Source: Isoperla grammatica (lineage: Eukaryota > Arthropoda > Insecta > Plecoptera > Perlodidae). From it: a stretch of 64,000 nt of DNA. Positions 19,187-29,959 of the stretch are shown here, in pieces. The stretch spans positions 10,742,525 to 10,806,524 of the forward strand of contig OX246747.1 of assembly GCA_945910005.1 (NCBI GenBank), read 5' to 3'. The position numbers and the translations under genes were made by a program. Every line of letters begins with the position of its first letter. The first letter of the stretch is position 1. Below the pieces are notes generated by a model. That model saw nothing but the letters and a program-made list of their open reading frames with translations. It had not been told where the DNA came from and searched no databases.

Positions 19187-19850
19187 GAGGGGCCAGCCGG
19201 GAAGTCCACCGGGACAGGCGAGAAGATCGAGGGGCAAGCCGGGAAGTCCACTGGGACAGGCGAGAAGACCGAGGGGCCAGCCGGGAAGTCCACTGGGACA
19301 GGCGAGAAGACCGAGGGGCAAGCCGGGAAGTCCACTGGGACAGGCGAGAAGACCGAGGGGCCAGCCGGGAAGTCCACCGGGACAGGCGAGAAGACCGAGG
19401 GGCAAGCCGGGAAGTCCACTGGGACAGGCGAGAAGACCGAGGGGCCAGCCGGGAAGTCCACCGGGACAGGCGAGAAGACCGAGGGGCCAGCCGGGAAGTC
19501 CACCGGGACAGGCGAGAAGACCGAGGGGCCAGCCGGGAAGTCCACCGGGACAGGCGAGAAGACCGAGGGGCCAGCCGGGAAGTCCACCGGGACAGGCGAG
19601 AAGACCGAGGGGCCAGCCGGGAAGTCCACCGGGACAGGCGAGAAGACCGAGGGGCCAGCCGGGAAGTCCACCGGGACAGGCGAGAAGACCGAGGGGCCAG
19701 CCGGGGAAGTCCACCGGGACAGGCGAGAAGACCGAGGGGCCAGCCGGGAAGTCCACTGGGACAGGCGAGAAGACCGAGGGGCCAGCCGGGAAGTCCACCG
19801 GGACAGGCGAGAAGACCGAGGGGCCAACCGGGAAGTCCGCTGGGACTTAA
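19187..19850. repeat. 42 bp GC-rich minisatellite, about 16 units
   Basis: The unit reads CCAGCCGGGAAGTCCACCGG then GACAGGCGAGAAGACCGAGG GG. Units differ mainly at CCAG/CAAG and ACC/ACT. Length 42 keeps several frames open on both strands, giving spurious ORFs such as REVHRDRREDRGAS or PGSPPGQARRPRGQ. One unit near 19,700 has an extra G that shifts frames. I see no start, splice sites or flanking domain that would make any frame a real protein. Confidence 0.9.
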
Positions 19851-19929
19851 AGGACCAGCAGCACTAGAAGATGATGGAAGGTTTTACCAAGATTTGGAGG
19901 AAAACGAGCAAAATCTAGTCGGGACTTGA

Positions 19930-20259
19930 CCATCTACCATCAACCGAGCAAGACGTGTTTTCGAGGCCGGAGACGAGGGGACGCGACGCTAGGCTATCCA
20001 GCCCTGGGTCTAACATACAACACCATGGAATAATCACAACACCGATCTTCATCTTCATATATCTACAACAGCACCATCATATCATATATTAACGGTAACT
20101 TTGCTAAAGTCTTCATGTGAGTACGACACGGATTGTGGGACGCACAATGAACATTCCTTTATAACGACGCCACGCGACTGCAACGTTGTTCCGTAGTATA
20201 TTCCGCCATTAAAATATCTACACTCAATTCATCAGAACTCGGTAAAAACTACTGCCATT
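19930..20259. other. Unassigned DNA before a retropepsin fragment
   Basis: No gene recognised. The last about 40 bases (from 20,225) join in frame to the protease fragment. Confidence 0.4.
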
Positions 20260-21066
20260 ATGGTAGAGATGATTGATGATTAATGGGGCTTAACGTCTCA
20301 TATTTATGCAACGATGGCTAATCGAGACGATGAGCGGGTGATAATGAAGATGAGAAAGATGATAATGAAGAATAAAGCCACATCCGAATCAGATCCATTG
20401 TACGTCGCGTGAGTCGTCATACGGGAGTCCAGCAAGGGAGGGCAGGGCCAAGTGGGAGGAGAAATATTCAATGGGACAGTGGGGGGGAAAGGGGATTGGG
20501 GTGTGGACTGCACTTCGTCTGACTTCTCCTCCTCGACCAGTCCGGCTTGGGTGGCCCTACCAGAAGCATACGCTTCCGCCGGCATAGCTCTCGGGATCAA
20601 CAAAGCACGCAAACCTGCCCACCACGATAAGGTGGCAGTCCCTGGGCAGGATGGTAGAGATGAATCACCGTAAGTTGACGGGTATCCTCGACCCCGGAGT
20701 AGATGTGACTTGTCTTAATTATCACCTGGCTACAACAGCTGTAGGCTTCGATATAACTCAGGACAAAACCGTACCCTGACTTAAACATCCAACCAGTAGG
20801 GCATTTTGCAACTACATCTTTCATTGGCAAAACGGTTGTGCCAATACGCGGATAGATTTTTTGCGCCAAACCAATGCTGTACTGGACTTTGAGGGGGAGT
20901 TTATCAACTTGGGCCAAGACACTCGCGTAACTGTTCCCTGGCTTGGAAGTAGCACGTGCGGTGTACCTATTAAGACTGAACTTACAGAAGTAGAACTAGT
21001 AATCAACCCTGAGTTGAGTAATACTGAGAGGAAAATATTACTTACGGAGGTAAATATATCTGAAAT
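20228..21066 (+). pseudogene. LTR-retrotransposon aspartic protease fragment
   Basis: Retropepsins cut the gag-pol polyprotein. Either side of a SINE (20,273-20,650) the frame reads SVKTTAIMVEMNHRKLTGIL, then DPGVDVTCLNYHLA, which aligns with the flap-facing strand and the D(T/S)G loop; the active-site triad is DPG here. A stop follows near 20,778. In another frame DFLRQTNAVLDFEGEFINLG is the usual C-terminal protease motif. The remaining frame ends NPELSNTERKILLTEVN. Nothing after 21,066 looks like reverse transcriptase. The stop, frameshift and triad change indicate a dead copy. Confidence 0.6.
20273..20650 (-). repeat. SINE, variant A, full length (reference copy)
   Basis: Complete 378 bp copy with a perfect 13 bp duplication ATGGTAGAGATGA (20,260-20,272 and 20,651-20,663). 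It is inserted in the protease fragment, and excision restores the frame. Confidence 0.97.
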
Positions 21067-21697
21067 GTAACAGCGTGTTTTTTAATGAAAGTAATTAAAT
21101 ACTGTTTAAAACAAAGCGAGCTGTGAATTTAATTAATGGAGTGTAATTAAATAAGACCACCTCGACAGCTGCAACTATGCAGGTAGCTAGTACATAGTAC
21201 ATAGTAGACTATGAATGAAGGTCTAGGACTAGCTATCCGAAACCTAGGAAGTTGTATTGGGAATCTTGTTGTAACCTATCATTTCAATGTCAATATATCT
21301 TATCTGTTTTGAACCGAATCATATCATGCCCGTACTTTCACCTACCTACAGCATCACAAGTTCCCTATTTTAGTTCACCAGCTGGTCTCGTTCTCTACCC
21401 CAGCTCAGCAACATTGGCGCCCTACCCTAAGGTAAATTCTCTCTCTGTGTTTTATGTGTGTTATATCGTGGGTTTTGTTACAGGGCACATTCCTGGTAGG
21501 TACATTAAAGGTAAAGGTAAAGGTAAAGGCCTTTCCTGTTTTTCCACACCGAAGTTTGACCATTTTAAACTTGTCGAGGATAGCGCCGCCGTTTCACACG
21601 TAATTTAAACCTCAAACTTCAATTTGCTGAACAACTCTTCCCACGACGACGTCGCAGGACAGGAAACCACGGCAACATCACACTCCGGACACTCGGA
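21067..21697. other. Unassigned DNA
   Basis: It includes a short (GGTAAA)n run at 21,506-21,530. No gene seen. Confidence 0.45.
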
Positions 21698-22076
21698 TTG
21701 ATTGATTAATGGGGCTTAACGTCTCATATTTATGCAACGATGGCTAATCGAGACGATGAGCGGGTGATAATGAAGATGAGAAAGATGATAATGAAGAATA
21801 AAGCCACATCCGAATCAGATCCATTGTACGTCGCGTGAGTCGTCATACGGGAGTCCAGCAAGGGAGGGCAGGGCCAAGTGGGAGGAGAAACATTCAATGG
21901 GACAGTAGGGGGGAAAGGGGATTGGGGTGTGGACTGCACTTCGTCTGACTTCTCCTCCTCGACCAGTCCGGCTTGGGTGGCCCTACCAGAAGCATACGCT
22001 TCCGCCGGCATAGCTCTTGGGATCAACAAAGCACGCAAACCTGCCCACCACGATAAGGTGGCAGTCTGTGGGCAGG
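21698..22076 (-). repeat. SINE, variant A, full length
   Basis: Flanked by the 13 bp duplication CCGGACACTCGGA (21,685-21,697 and 22,077-22,089). Confidence 0.95.
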
Positions 22077-22449
22077 CCGGACACTCGGAGAGAGAGAGCC
22101 AAACGTGTAACAGCATCAACAACTGGTCGAATGTCACGCCTTCATGTTGCACCCTTCGAGTGCTTTGACGGCAGTCGGTAGTTCTTTGGTTTCAACGAGC
22201 TACAACAACGTAAACTAGTCGGCTAGTGCTGGAATAATGCTGATGCAAGGCCGTGCATGTCGGGACAAGCTTATTAATTATTTTCATTTAGAAGATAACC
22301 GCGTATTATTATTTATGGGTATGTTTTCTCCAGCGTAACGACGCGAAAAGCCGACTTGTATTTATTTTCGAAATGTCGACTCCTCAACCAGAACTGATAG
22401 ACAATAGATTATATAGAACAGATTGGATGTACACAGTTCACCCGACATG

Positions 22450-22640
22450 CGACGCTGTAAGAGAACGTTGTTTACAAGCTTACAACTGCAGACGGAAAGA
22501 GATATTTGCGTTGACGAGCAAATAGTCCCTGTCAAAGAACACGTCAAGGTCAAACAGTACATGAGGGGGACTCCCAACCCTTGGCGGGTAAAGTCATTTT
22601 TCCTTTGTGGCAATACAGCAGTAGAATTACTTACGAGCAT
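22450..22640 (+). pseudogene. piggyBac-type transposase fragment
   Basis: The frame from MDVHSSPDMRRC contains ERDICVDEQIVPVKEHVKVK then QYMRGTPNPWRVKSFFLCG. The pattern (V/I)DExxVPxKGR...KQYMP.KP...G.K.F.L is typical of the second catalytic Asp region of PGBD/piggyBac (DDE_Tnp_1_7) transposases. Neighbouring blocks are absent, so this is a small relic. Confidence 0.6.
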
Positions 22641-22699
22641 CGTTCACTACAGAAAATTTAGTGCAACACATTTTTTAATTATTTTTCATTATACATCGC

Positions 22700-22888
22700 G
22701 ACCGCGGGGGTCGTCCTTAGGGGAGTCCAACAAGGGAGGGCAGGGCCAAGTGGGAGGGGGCAATATTCAGTGAGACAGTGGGGGGAGGGAGGGGGGAACA
22801 AGGTCTCCTTTCATTAGCATAGTCACTCTGGACTCAGATTTGATTTGATATTTGGGCTTAACATTTTATATTTTTGCAACTTGGCTAC
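22700..22888 (-). repeat. SINE scraps, variant C then B
   Basis: 22,700-22,835 carries GGGAGTCCAACAAGGGAGGG and a decayed TCTCCTTTCATTAGCATAGT. 22,842-22,886 carries TTTGGGCTTAACATTTTATA. Both are diverged. Confidence 0.65.
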
Positions 22889-25209
22889 AACAACAAGAGG
22901 ATATTACGGATGAACCCATCACGGGTAAGGATACTTTCAACATTACACATTCAATTATATCATGTTATGAAAATTATGACCTACACACTAGGTTCTAAAG
23001 TAATTTTTTTTCTGGTAAATCTCGAATTAACAAGACGTTTTCTTTTATTTCAGGACCACTTCCTGATGCGAGGCTTCCAAAAAGAATGTGTATGCCTTTG
23101 TCTTCTGAGGAACAGCTCAAAGCTTTAAAGAAGATATACCGGAGTAGCACAAAGATGATTTCTAAATACCAACAAAATGTGAAGACTCTGCGAATGGAAA
23201 ATGCAAATCTAAAAAAAGAACTTCTCTCAAAAGCATCAATATTAGATGCGGTGTCAAAAAATTCAAATATGAAACATGGACTTATACATTCACATTTGAG
23301 GCAGGCGGGACGCAAGAACAGAGGAAGGCGTTATACCGATCACGACATAACATTTGCTCTTGCTCTACATTACTGTTCTCCGAAAGCATAAAGGTTTCTT
23401 GGAAGTCACTTCTCTTTACCTACAGTACGTTCCCTAAGAAGTTGGCTACAAAACCTCAATGTAGCTCCTGGATTAAACCAAACAATTTTTGAAATGCTGA
23501 AATTGAAATCGCAAAGTCTTCCTGTACAAGAACACATAGTGTCAATCTCATTTGACGAAATGTCACTAAAAGAACACATCTCATATGATGCTAGAGCGGA
23601 CATCTTCGACGGGTTTTGCCAGCCTGATTTTGAATGGCACCGCTTGTCTCCCCTTGAAAATAATTTGAAAGTTGCTAATCAAGGTTTAGTATTCATGATG
23701 AGGGGAGTGAAGACAAATTATAAACAGGTCTTGGGGTATTATCCAGTAAAAGACGCAGCTTCTGCTGAAACCCTCCAATCAATTTTGTCTGAAGTTATTT
23801 CAAAAGTTCAAGAAGCAAATTTCATCCCGAAGGTTATAGTATGCGATCAAGGGAGTTGTAACTTATAATTAAGAAGAATATTGGGGGTAACTGAAGAGAA
23901 ACCATTCATTGAAGTCAATGGCAATACAATTTTCTTTTTTTATGACACTCCTCACCTCATCAAATCAATTCGGAACAACTTAAAAAATTATAATTTCAAG
24001 TTAAATCACAACGAAGTTTCATGGAAATGTATTGAAGACTTTTATAATTTAGATTTAAAACAAAAAGTGAGACTGGCACCAAAACCGACAACCAAGCACA
24101 TCCAGTTGCCTCCATTCTCACCTATGAGGGTTTGCCAGGCTGCTCAAGTGTTAATCCATTCTGTTGCCACAGCCATACTCACGCACGTGTCTTTGGGCAG
24201 TATGCACTCTCACGCCGCACATACTGCCGATTTCATAAACATCATTGACCAACTCTTTGACTGCTTCAATTCTAGTAGCACGACTGACGCTAGATCACAT
24301 CGCCGACCAATCAATAGTACATCGCACCACTGGGAGCTACTGCATAAAAGGACTGATGTGTTTCGCTCCATGACTGTATTGAATAAAACTCTAAGATCGC
24401 CGCCATGTGTTTCAGGCTGGATTGCCAATACCAGTGCTCTCAAAAAGTTATGCATCAATCTTGAAGAAGAATATGAATTTCAATACATTTTGACGAGAAA
24501 ATTAACCCAAGATTGCATTGAAAATTTATTTTCCATTTTGAGAAGCAAAGGTGGCTGCAACATTACACCAGATGCAACATCCTTTAGAAGTGCTATACGG
24601 TCGACCATGACCAATCAGATTTTGAAGCCATCGGATGAGAGTAACTGCGAATTGGATTTAGATTCGTTCCTATTACAAAAAAAAGATATCGAGAAATCCA
24701 ACATAAAGTTATCTCTCCTCCCACAAATGACATCTGCAGCTGATACTAGTGACAATTCAACATTACAATTATTTACAAACCCTGAGCATCCACTAAGTAT
24801 GGCAGATAAAAATGCCGTGCAGTACATCACTGGTTGGGCAGTAAGTAAACTTGTGCATAACAATTGCCGTGAAAAAGTTTGTGATAAAGAAGATACTTAC
24901 AATTCTGAGCATTTGCACATTTTACTTAAGAAATATGACCGCACTTCAAAACTATTTTACCCAAATGACCATGCAAGAAACTTGGCATTTCAAGTGTATG
25001 ACATTTGTAATAGCAGAATCACATATTTCATGAACCAGTCTCTTGGTGATGTCAAAAGGAAAATCAAGACAGAAATTGTGGTACGAGAAGATTTTCCGTT
25101 GTGCTCAGACTGCACAGCAATCTTTATTGACAAGTTGTTAAATGTTAATTTCAATTCCGTTATTAAGTTAGACAACAACAAAAAGAAGCAACATGTTCTC
25201 GGAAAATAG
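22888..25209 (+). pseudogene. P-element-type transposase (THAP9-like), two nonsense codons
   Basis: P transposases excise DNA with a DDE-like, GTP-dependent core. A small exon ending at a GTAAGG donor near 22,926 precedes the main exon, which follows TTATTTCAG at 23,053. One frame carries a leucine-zipper-like helix (KMISKYQQNVKTLRMENANL), RRYTDHDITFALALHYCSPK, SISFDEMSLKEHISYDARAD, GFCQPDFEWH, VIVCDQGSCN, FFFYDTPHLIKSIRNNLKNY and TQDCIENLFSILRSKGGCNI, in the order I expect for P/THAP9. The frame is unbroken for about 718 codons except for TAA at 23,389-23,391 and at 23,866-23,868. No N-terminal THAP zinc finger is visible; it may have been on a lost exon. With only two stops the copy looks relatively recent. 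Confidence 0.85.
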
Positions 25210-25716
25210 AATACCAAAGCACAAAAGCTGCTTCATTTGTAAAACAATAGATCGAAACTAGAGGTGTTTGGAAATGATTTCATTTTCTCTTAAACTTCGT
25301 TTTAAAAAAAGCAGAAAGTGGTGTTATACGCTTTTTTTGTTACTCGCATTGCAAAATAGTGAAATATTGGCTAATGTGCAATAAGTCAATAACATTAAAA
25401 TAAAGTGATTATTTAAATTACATGTAAGCCTATTTTAGACTATTCATTGTGGTCTGGGTTACATGTAAACGTAAACGGCAAATTAACAGATATTTAATTA
25501 AGCAGAATTTAGGAAATTTGGTTAAGTATTAACATTTTTATTTCAAATATTACGGGAGCGAATTTCCGTTGAATATTGCAAATAGACCAAATTGGTTGTT
25601 ATTTCGGTTTTTGGTCTCAACATATTCTTATTTTGAGTAATACACCAAAATTCGTTTGTTGTTGCTGGATAGTTGGGAAGGTATTGTCTGAGGCCATTAG
25701 GACTCAATCCTAGTGA
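25210..25716. other. AT-rich DNA after the P element
   Basis: Probably the element's 3' end and flank. I could not find a terminal inverted repeat by eye. Confidence 0.4.
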
Positions 25717-26093
25717 TGATTGATTAATGGGGCTTAACGTCTCATATTTATGCAACGATGGCTAATCGAGACGATGAGCGGGTGATAATGAAGATGAGAA
25801 AGATGATAATGAAGAATAAAGCCACATCCGAATCAGATCCATTGTACGTCGCGTGAGTCGTCATACGGGAGTCCAGCAAGGGAGGGCAGGGCCAAGTGGG
25901 AGGAGAAATATTCAATGGGACAGTGGGGGGAAAGGGAATTGGGGTGTGGACTGCACTTCGTCTGACTTCTCCTCCTCGACCAGTCCGGCTTGGGTGGCCC
26001 TACCAGAAGCATACGCTTCCGCCGGCATAGCTCTCGGGATCAACAAAGCACGCAAACCTGCCCACCACGATAAGGTGGCAGTCCTTGGGCAGG
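25717..26093 (-). repeat. SINE, variant A
   Basis: A full copy from GATTGATTAATGGGGCTT to CCTTGGGCAGG. No clear duplication. Confidence 0.92.
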
Positions 26094-26172
26094 GTATCTC
26101 TAAAAAGAGGAAATAAAAGTAATATTTCGCAGTATTTATAGAACAGTTATTTGTATATTAGAAGACGCTACA

Positions 26173-26279
26173 GTATGTATGTATGTATGTATGTATGTAT
26201 GTATGTATGTATGTATGTATGTATGTATGTATGTATGTATGTATGTATGTATGTATGAATGTATGTATGTATGTATGTA
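26173..26279. repeat. (GTAT)n microsatellite, SINE tail
   Basis: About 26 units of GTAT with one variant. In minus sense it is the (TACA)n tail of the tRNA-type SINE beside it. Confidence 0.95.
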
Positions 26280-26438
26280 GCCTTTACGTAATCGTATTTT
26301 GGCAACGATGATTATCGAGACAGTGAGTGGTGGTGGTGAGTCAGGACTGCCGGTGGCCGGAATCGAACTGGCAACCTCCCGAATTAGAGTCTCGCGTCTT
26401 ACCGCTGTATCAGTTACATCGGTAATCCCAGGGTTCGT
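26280..26438 (-). repeat. tRNA-derived SINE
   Basis: Read on the minus strand, the head has a likely pol III A box (TAACTGATACAGCGGTAA, 26,399-26,416) and a clear B box (AGTTCGATTCC, 26,359-26,369) in tRNA-like spacing. The 3' part (TGTCTCGATAATCATCGTTG then CAAAATACGATTACGTAAAG) is homologous to the 3' end of the main SINE (CGTCTCGATTAGCCATCGTT then GCATAAATATGAGACGTTAA). The (TACA)n tail follows. Confidence 0.8.
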
Positions 26439-27336
26439 TATTTACGGACAGTTGGACTAAATTTACAAAAATTACGTCCATTTTTGAATTCGCCATTCAG
26501 ATTGGAATATACTTTACTGGCAAAACTGTCAATGATTATTGATAAAACGTAAATAATAAACAGTGCACATTTTAATATGTTGGCTAAACCATACCCGATT
26601 ACCAGAAAAACCTTCATTTACATATTGGTATTATAAGAGATTAACTACAAACTTCATGTACGCGATATTATTCTATTTATTTCCACTCCACTTTGATTTG
26701 AATCGCGCGCGTTTTGTGAAGTCAAGCTGCCAGGTTCGCTGCAGAGCTGTGTCGCCATGCGCTCAATGTTAAATGGGTCCAGTTTCCTGTATTATTTTAG
26801 TAAGGTATTTGGTGCAGGGCATGGTACCAACCAAGTTGTGGGGGGGGGGGGGGGGGGAGGACAGTGAATACGCGACGATGAGAGAGGGGACCGAACCATG
26901 GGTTTGTAGAAGGTGCAAGGGGGCTAAGGAGGAAGATCAGTTGCGGGACGGCAATAAAACAAGTGACACTGTTGCATTGTCGGCGTCACTCGGAGTTTGA
27001 TAGTCTTGCGGGAGGGGGGGGGGGGCCTTCTTGGGCAGTATTAACTTGCCGTACTCATGTATGCGGGAACGATCCAATGGATGGTGCAGGAATAAACTGA
27101 TCTATGCCGTACGGCTCAATGGAAGACTTGGACCAGACGGGGCCGGTCAGTCCCAGGGCGAAACCATTCAGCCGAAGCCTACGTTTGGGTAGACCGGCCC
27201 CCTAGACCCGCCTCTTCTTGGCTGGAGCTGGTCGGGAAGTTTGAGAGTCAGTCCCAGGGCGAAACCATTCAGCCGAAGCCTACGTTTTCAAACCCAATGT
27301 GAATGACCGCACGGCAACAAGTAGAAGACTGTAAAC
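26439..27336. other. Mixed DNA with G-runs and a repeated 41 bp motif
   Basis: Runs of G at 26,841-26,858 and 27,016-27,025. GTCAGTCCCAGGGCGAAACC plus the following ATTCAGCCGAAGCCTACG occurs at 27,146 and again at 27,247. A frame at 26,863-26,997 encodes WVCRRCKGAKEED, which has one CxxC; too little to call a domain. Confidence 0.5.
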
Positions 27337-27687
27337 ATGGAGAGGCATAATGTCCGAGGTCGTGATGGTAAATTTATCAAAGCGTCAGAATTATCTAGGC
27401 GGGCCAAGGTTCCGAACATGGCTGCCGAGTGGTAAGCATCGGGAGACACATTCTCTAGTTATTTCAGGTTTTTATTTGTAGCAGGTTAAAATATTACCGT
27501 TTGAACATGTCCATAGTGGTTAATAATTGTTTTCAATGATAATTTGCTGTAAATGTGTAGAAAATCGCAGTAAAATAAGTGAGACAAGTGATAAGCCCTT
27601 GGTGCCTAGGTGCCTCAACAAACCAAAAGTATCAATCCCTTTTGACCTGAATCAAAATGGACTCACAAAGAAAGCAAACCACACCCG
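27337..27687 (+). CDS. Two possible small exons of an unrecognised gene
   Basis: Exon one: MERHNVRGRDGKFIKASELS then RRAKVPNMAAEW to a GTAAGC donor near 27,433. Exon two: after an ATCGCAG acceptor near 27,566, KISETSDKPLVPRCLNKPKV then SIPFDLNQNGLTKKANHT to GTAAGT at 27,688. The string RGRDGKFIK resembles N-termini of some transposase or retroelement-derived proteins. No further exon was found before the SINE at 27,850. Joining is inference. Confidence 0.35.
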
Positions 27688-27849
27688 TAAGTGACAACCT
27701 ATATGTGAAATTGGAGCTAAACTAGATCAGAAGGCCATGTAATGGGCATGGAAAATAAAGTGAGGTTATTTTCGGTCCGGTGTAGGCCTAGCACGGAGCA
27801 GGCCCATGGACCCGCGGCAAGTGATCTTCTAACTCAAAACTCCACAGAG

Positions 27850-28155
27850 ATTGATTATTTGGGCTTAACGTCTCATATTTTTGCAACGAGGCTAATCGAG
27901 ACGATGAGTGGGTGATATATGAAGATAATGAAAATGAAATTGGGGGTTCTTTGGAGGTAAGGGGCAAGTAGGAGGGCGGGGTGGAAAGGGGAAGGTGGAG
28001 GAAAGGGGCTTGGGCTGTGGACTGCACTTCGTCTGACTTCTCCTCCTCGACCAGTCCGGCTAGGGTGGCCCTACCAGAAGCATACGCTTCTGCCGGCATA
28101 GCTCTAGGAATCATTAAAGCACGCAAACCTGCCCACCGCGATAAGGTAGCAGTCC
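27850..28155 (-). repeat. SINE, variant B
   Basis: From TTGATTATTTGGGCTTAACG to GGTAGCAGTCC. It lacks the last about 8 bases of the head and shows no clear duplication. Confidence 0.9.
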
Positions 28156-28158
28156 ATA

Positions 28159-29189
28159 ATATGTGTTCGAACAGTGCTAAAATGCCAAAAGGCCGTGTAC
28201 GCAGTGAGCGCCAGGAAGACTTGCCTACGGCTTGTGACATGTTGACTTCGGTCAACGAACAATTGTCCGGGATGTTGGAACGGTTGACGGCGCTCGAGAC
28301 AAATAGCCAGCGACCGTCGTCGTCAGCAACGTCGTCGTCGTCTCCATCGGTAGGCCTACCTACTGGCCAACAAACCGTTCTTCCCTCGGCGGTGGCGGCC
28401 AACGATAACACGCCTATGCTGTGGATGGTATCTGTGTTTCCGATTGATTGATTGATATTTGGGCTTAACGTCTTATATTTTTGCAACTTGGCTAGTCAAG
28501 ATGATGAGTGGGTGATGATGGAAATGAAATAGGGGGCTCTTTGGAGGAAAGGGGCGAGTAGGAGGGCGCGTGAGGAAAGGGTAAAGGGGATTTGGGTGTG
28601 GACTGCACTTCGTCTGACTTCTCCTACTCGACCAGTCCGGCTTGGGTGGCCCTACCAGAAGCATACGCTTCCGCCGGCATAGCTTTCGGGATCAGCAAAG
28701 CACGCAAACCTGCCCACCACGATAAGGTAGCAGTCCCTGGGCAGGACCTGTGTTTCCGACTTTTAGTGATGACGGTAAGGTCCATCCAATTGAATTTTTA
28801 GAGGGTTTTGAACATACTTGTATCCAGTTCGGCATACTGGAACACCAATGGCTCTCCGTTGCACTTCGTCAATTAGACGGCCCTGCAAACACTGGGCATC
28901 GGCTTTCCGCCGATCGTGGCATACGTGGGACGTGTTTTATGTTCTGGTCGAATGACAAACAAGACGCAGTCGATCTCAAGTTTGCTCGCGATTATTATGA
29001 TCGAATGACTCACGGCACGATGACGGAGTTCTTCCTCTCGTGGATGAACAAACTGAAATACGTGTCCACACAAATGTCACATGAGACTTTCGTGCGCCGA
29101 ATCTCCCATTTGTTTCGCGCGAATGTTGAAAACACTGTGATCGCCGCAAATGTTAAGACGCCGAAAGCAATGCTCATTGTTACGGGGGT
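28159..29189 (+). pseudogene. LTR-retrotransposon gag, split by a SINE
   Basis: The first part (MPKGRVRSERQEDLPTACDM, then a coiled SVNEQLSGMLERLTALE and a Ser-rich linker) stops at a SINE (28,444-28,745). The rest continues VFPTFSDDGKVHPIEFLEGF, LRQLDGPANTGHR and FARDYYDRMTHGTMTEFFLS, with YVSTQMSHETFVRRISHLF. The WxxxF-type helices and (V/I)HPxEFLxxFE are typical retrotransposon capsid features. No zinc knuckle is seen. A Gypsy-like (Metaviridae) origin is likely but unproven. Confidence 0.6.
28444..28745 (-). repeat. SINE, variant B, inside gag
   Basis: Full B copy with the 12 bp duplication CTGTGTTTCCGA (28,432-28,443 and 28,748-28,759). Confidence 0.93.
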
Positions 29190-29753
29190 TGGTTGACGCG
29201 ACATCGCGTCGTCGCGAACGAGAGACAGGGCAGCGTTCCGGGATTAACGCGGACTGTGATCGACGGACCTCGAACCCGGCACCTCATCCAACCAGCTGCG
29301 ACCAGCCGGCAGCCGCCCGGTGTCTACAGACGCAGCGTCGCGGCGGTGACGCCAACCAGGGACACAAGGTCAACATGCTGACGTGTACCGAGTCCTCACC
29401 CAACGCCGAGCCCGCCGCCGAGACGGACTTCGCAGTCGAGGCCCAAGACACCTGCGGTAATTCGGAATCGGGAAACGAGCTGTAACTGGTCAGGTAACTC
29501 CGCTGTCTTCAGTAACATCATCAAGGAGTTCATTACCTGCACGTGACGTCAGAACGATCCAGACGGTCGTGATGTTTGACCACGCTTCGTTGCGTGATGA
29601 TCTTCTGTCAGAGGACGTCGTGGAGGACGGAGCAAACGTCGTTTGTACACTAGAAATCACTGTAAGTGTCTGTGGTCACAATATTGATGCCTTAATTGAT
29701 ACGGATAAAGAGATAACGTGTATATCAGAACTCTTTTGGGACACTTTAATCTG
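29190..29753 (+). pseudogene. LTR-retrotransposon protease region
   Basis: Downstream of gag, an Arg- and Pro-rich frame (29,150-29,482) is followed by VVCTLEITVSVCGHNIDALI then DTDKEITCISELFWDTL and a stop at 29,753. The (A)LIDTG position reads LIDTD, so the active-site Gly is replaced. Reverse transcriptase does not follow; hAT sequence begins near 29,880. Confidence 0.55.
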
Positions 29754-29959
29754 ACAAAAGCCCGATTTGCCACTACTACCTGCTCGTACTGCTTAGACTG
29801 CTCGTACTGATTAGATTGAGTGTTTTACCTAAATCTTCTGTGGTGGCTCAACATCCTTATCATCACGGACGCAGCTTCAAGGTTACTTCAGTTCAAGTGA
29901 CAGATACATTTTAAAAATGCATTAATCGGCTCTCTGAATTACGAACGGATGAAGCTTAT

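Noticed and set aside
19166..19827. Long minus-strand ORFs over the 42 bp repeat
   Set aside because: They exist only because 42 is a multiple of 3; every frame has equal claim and no start context or domain supports one.
26280..26438. A functional tRNA gene
   Set aside because: A and B boxes are present but the cloverleaf ends and acceptor stem are not, and a SINE body and tail follow.
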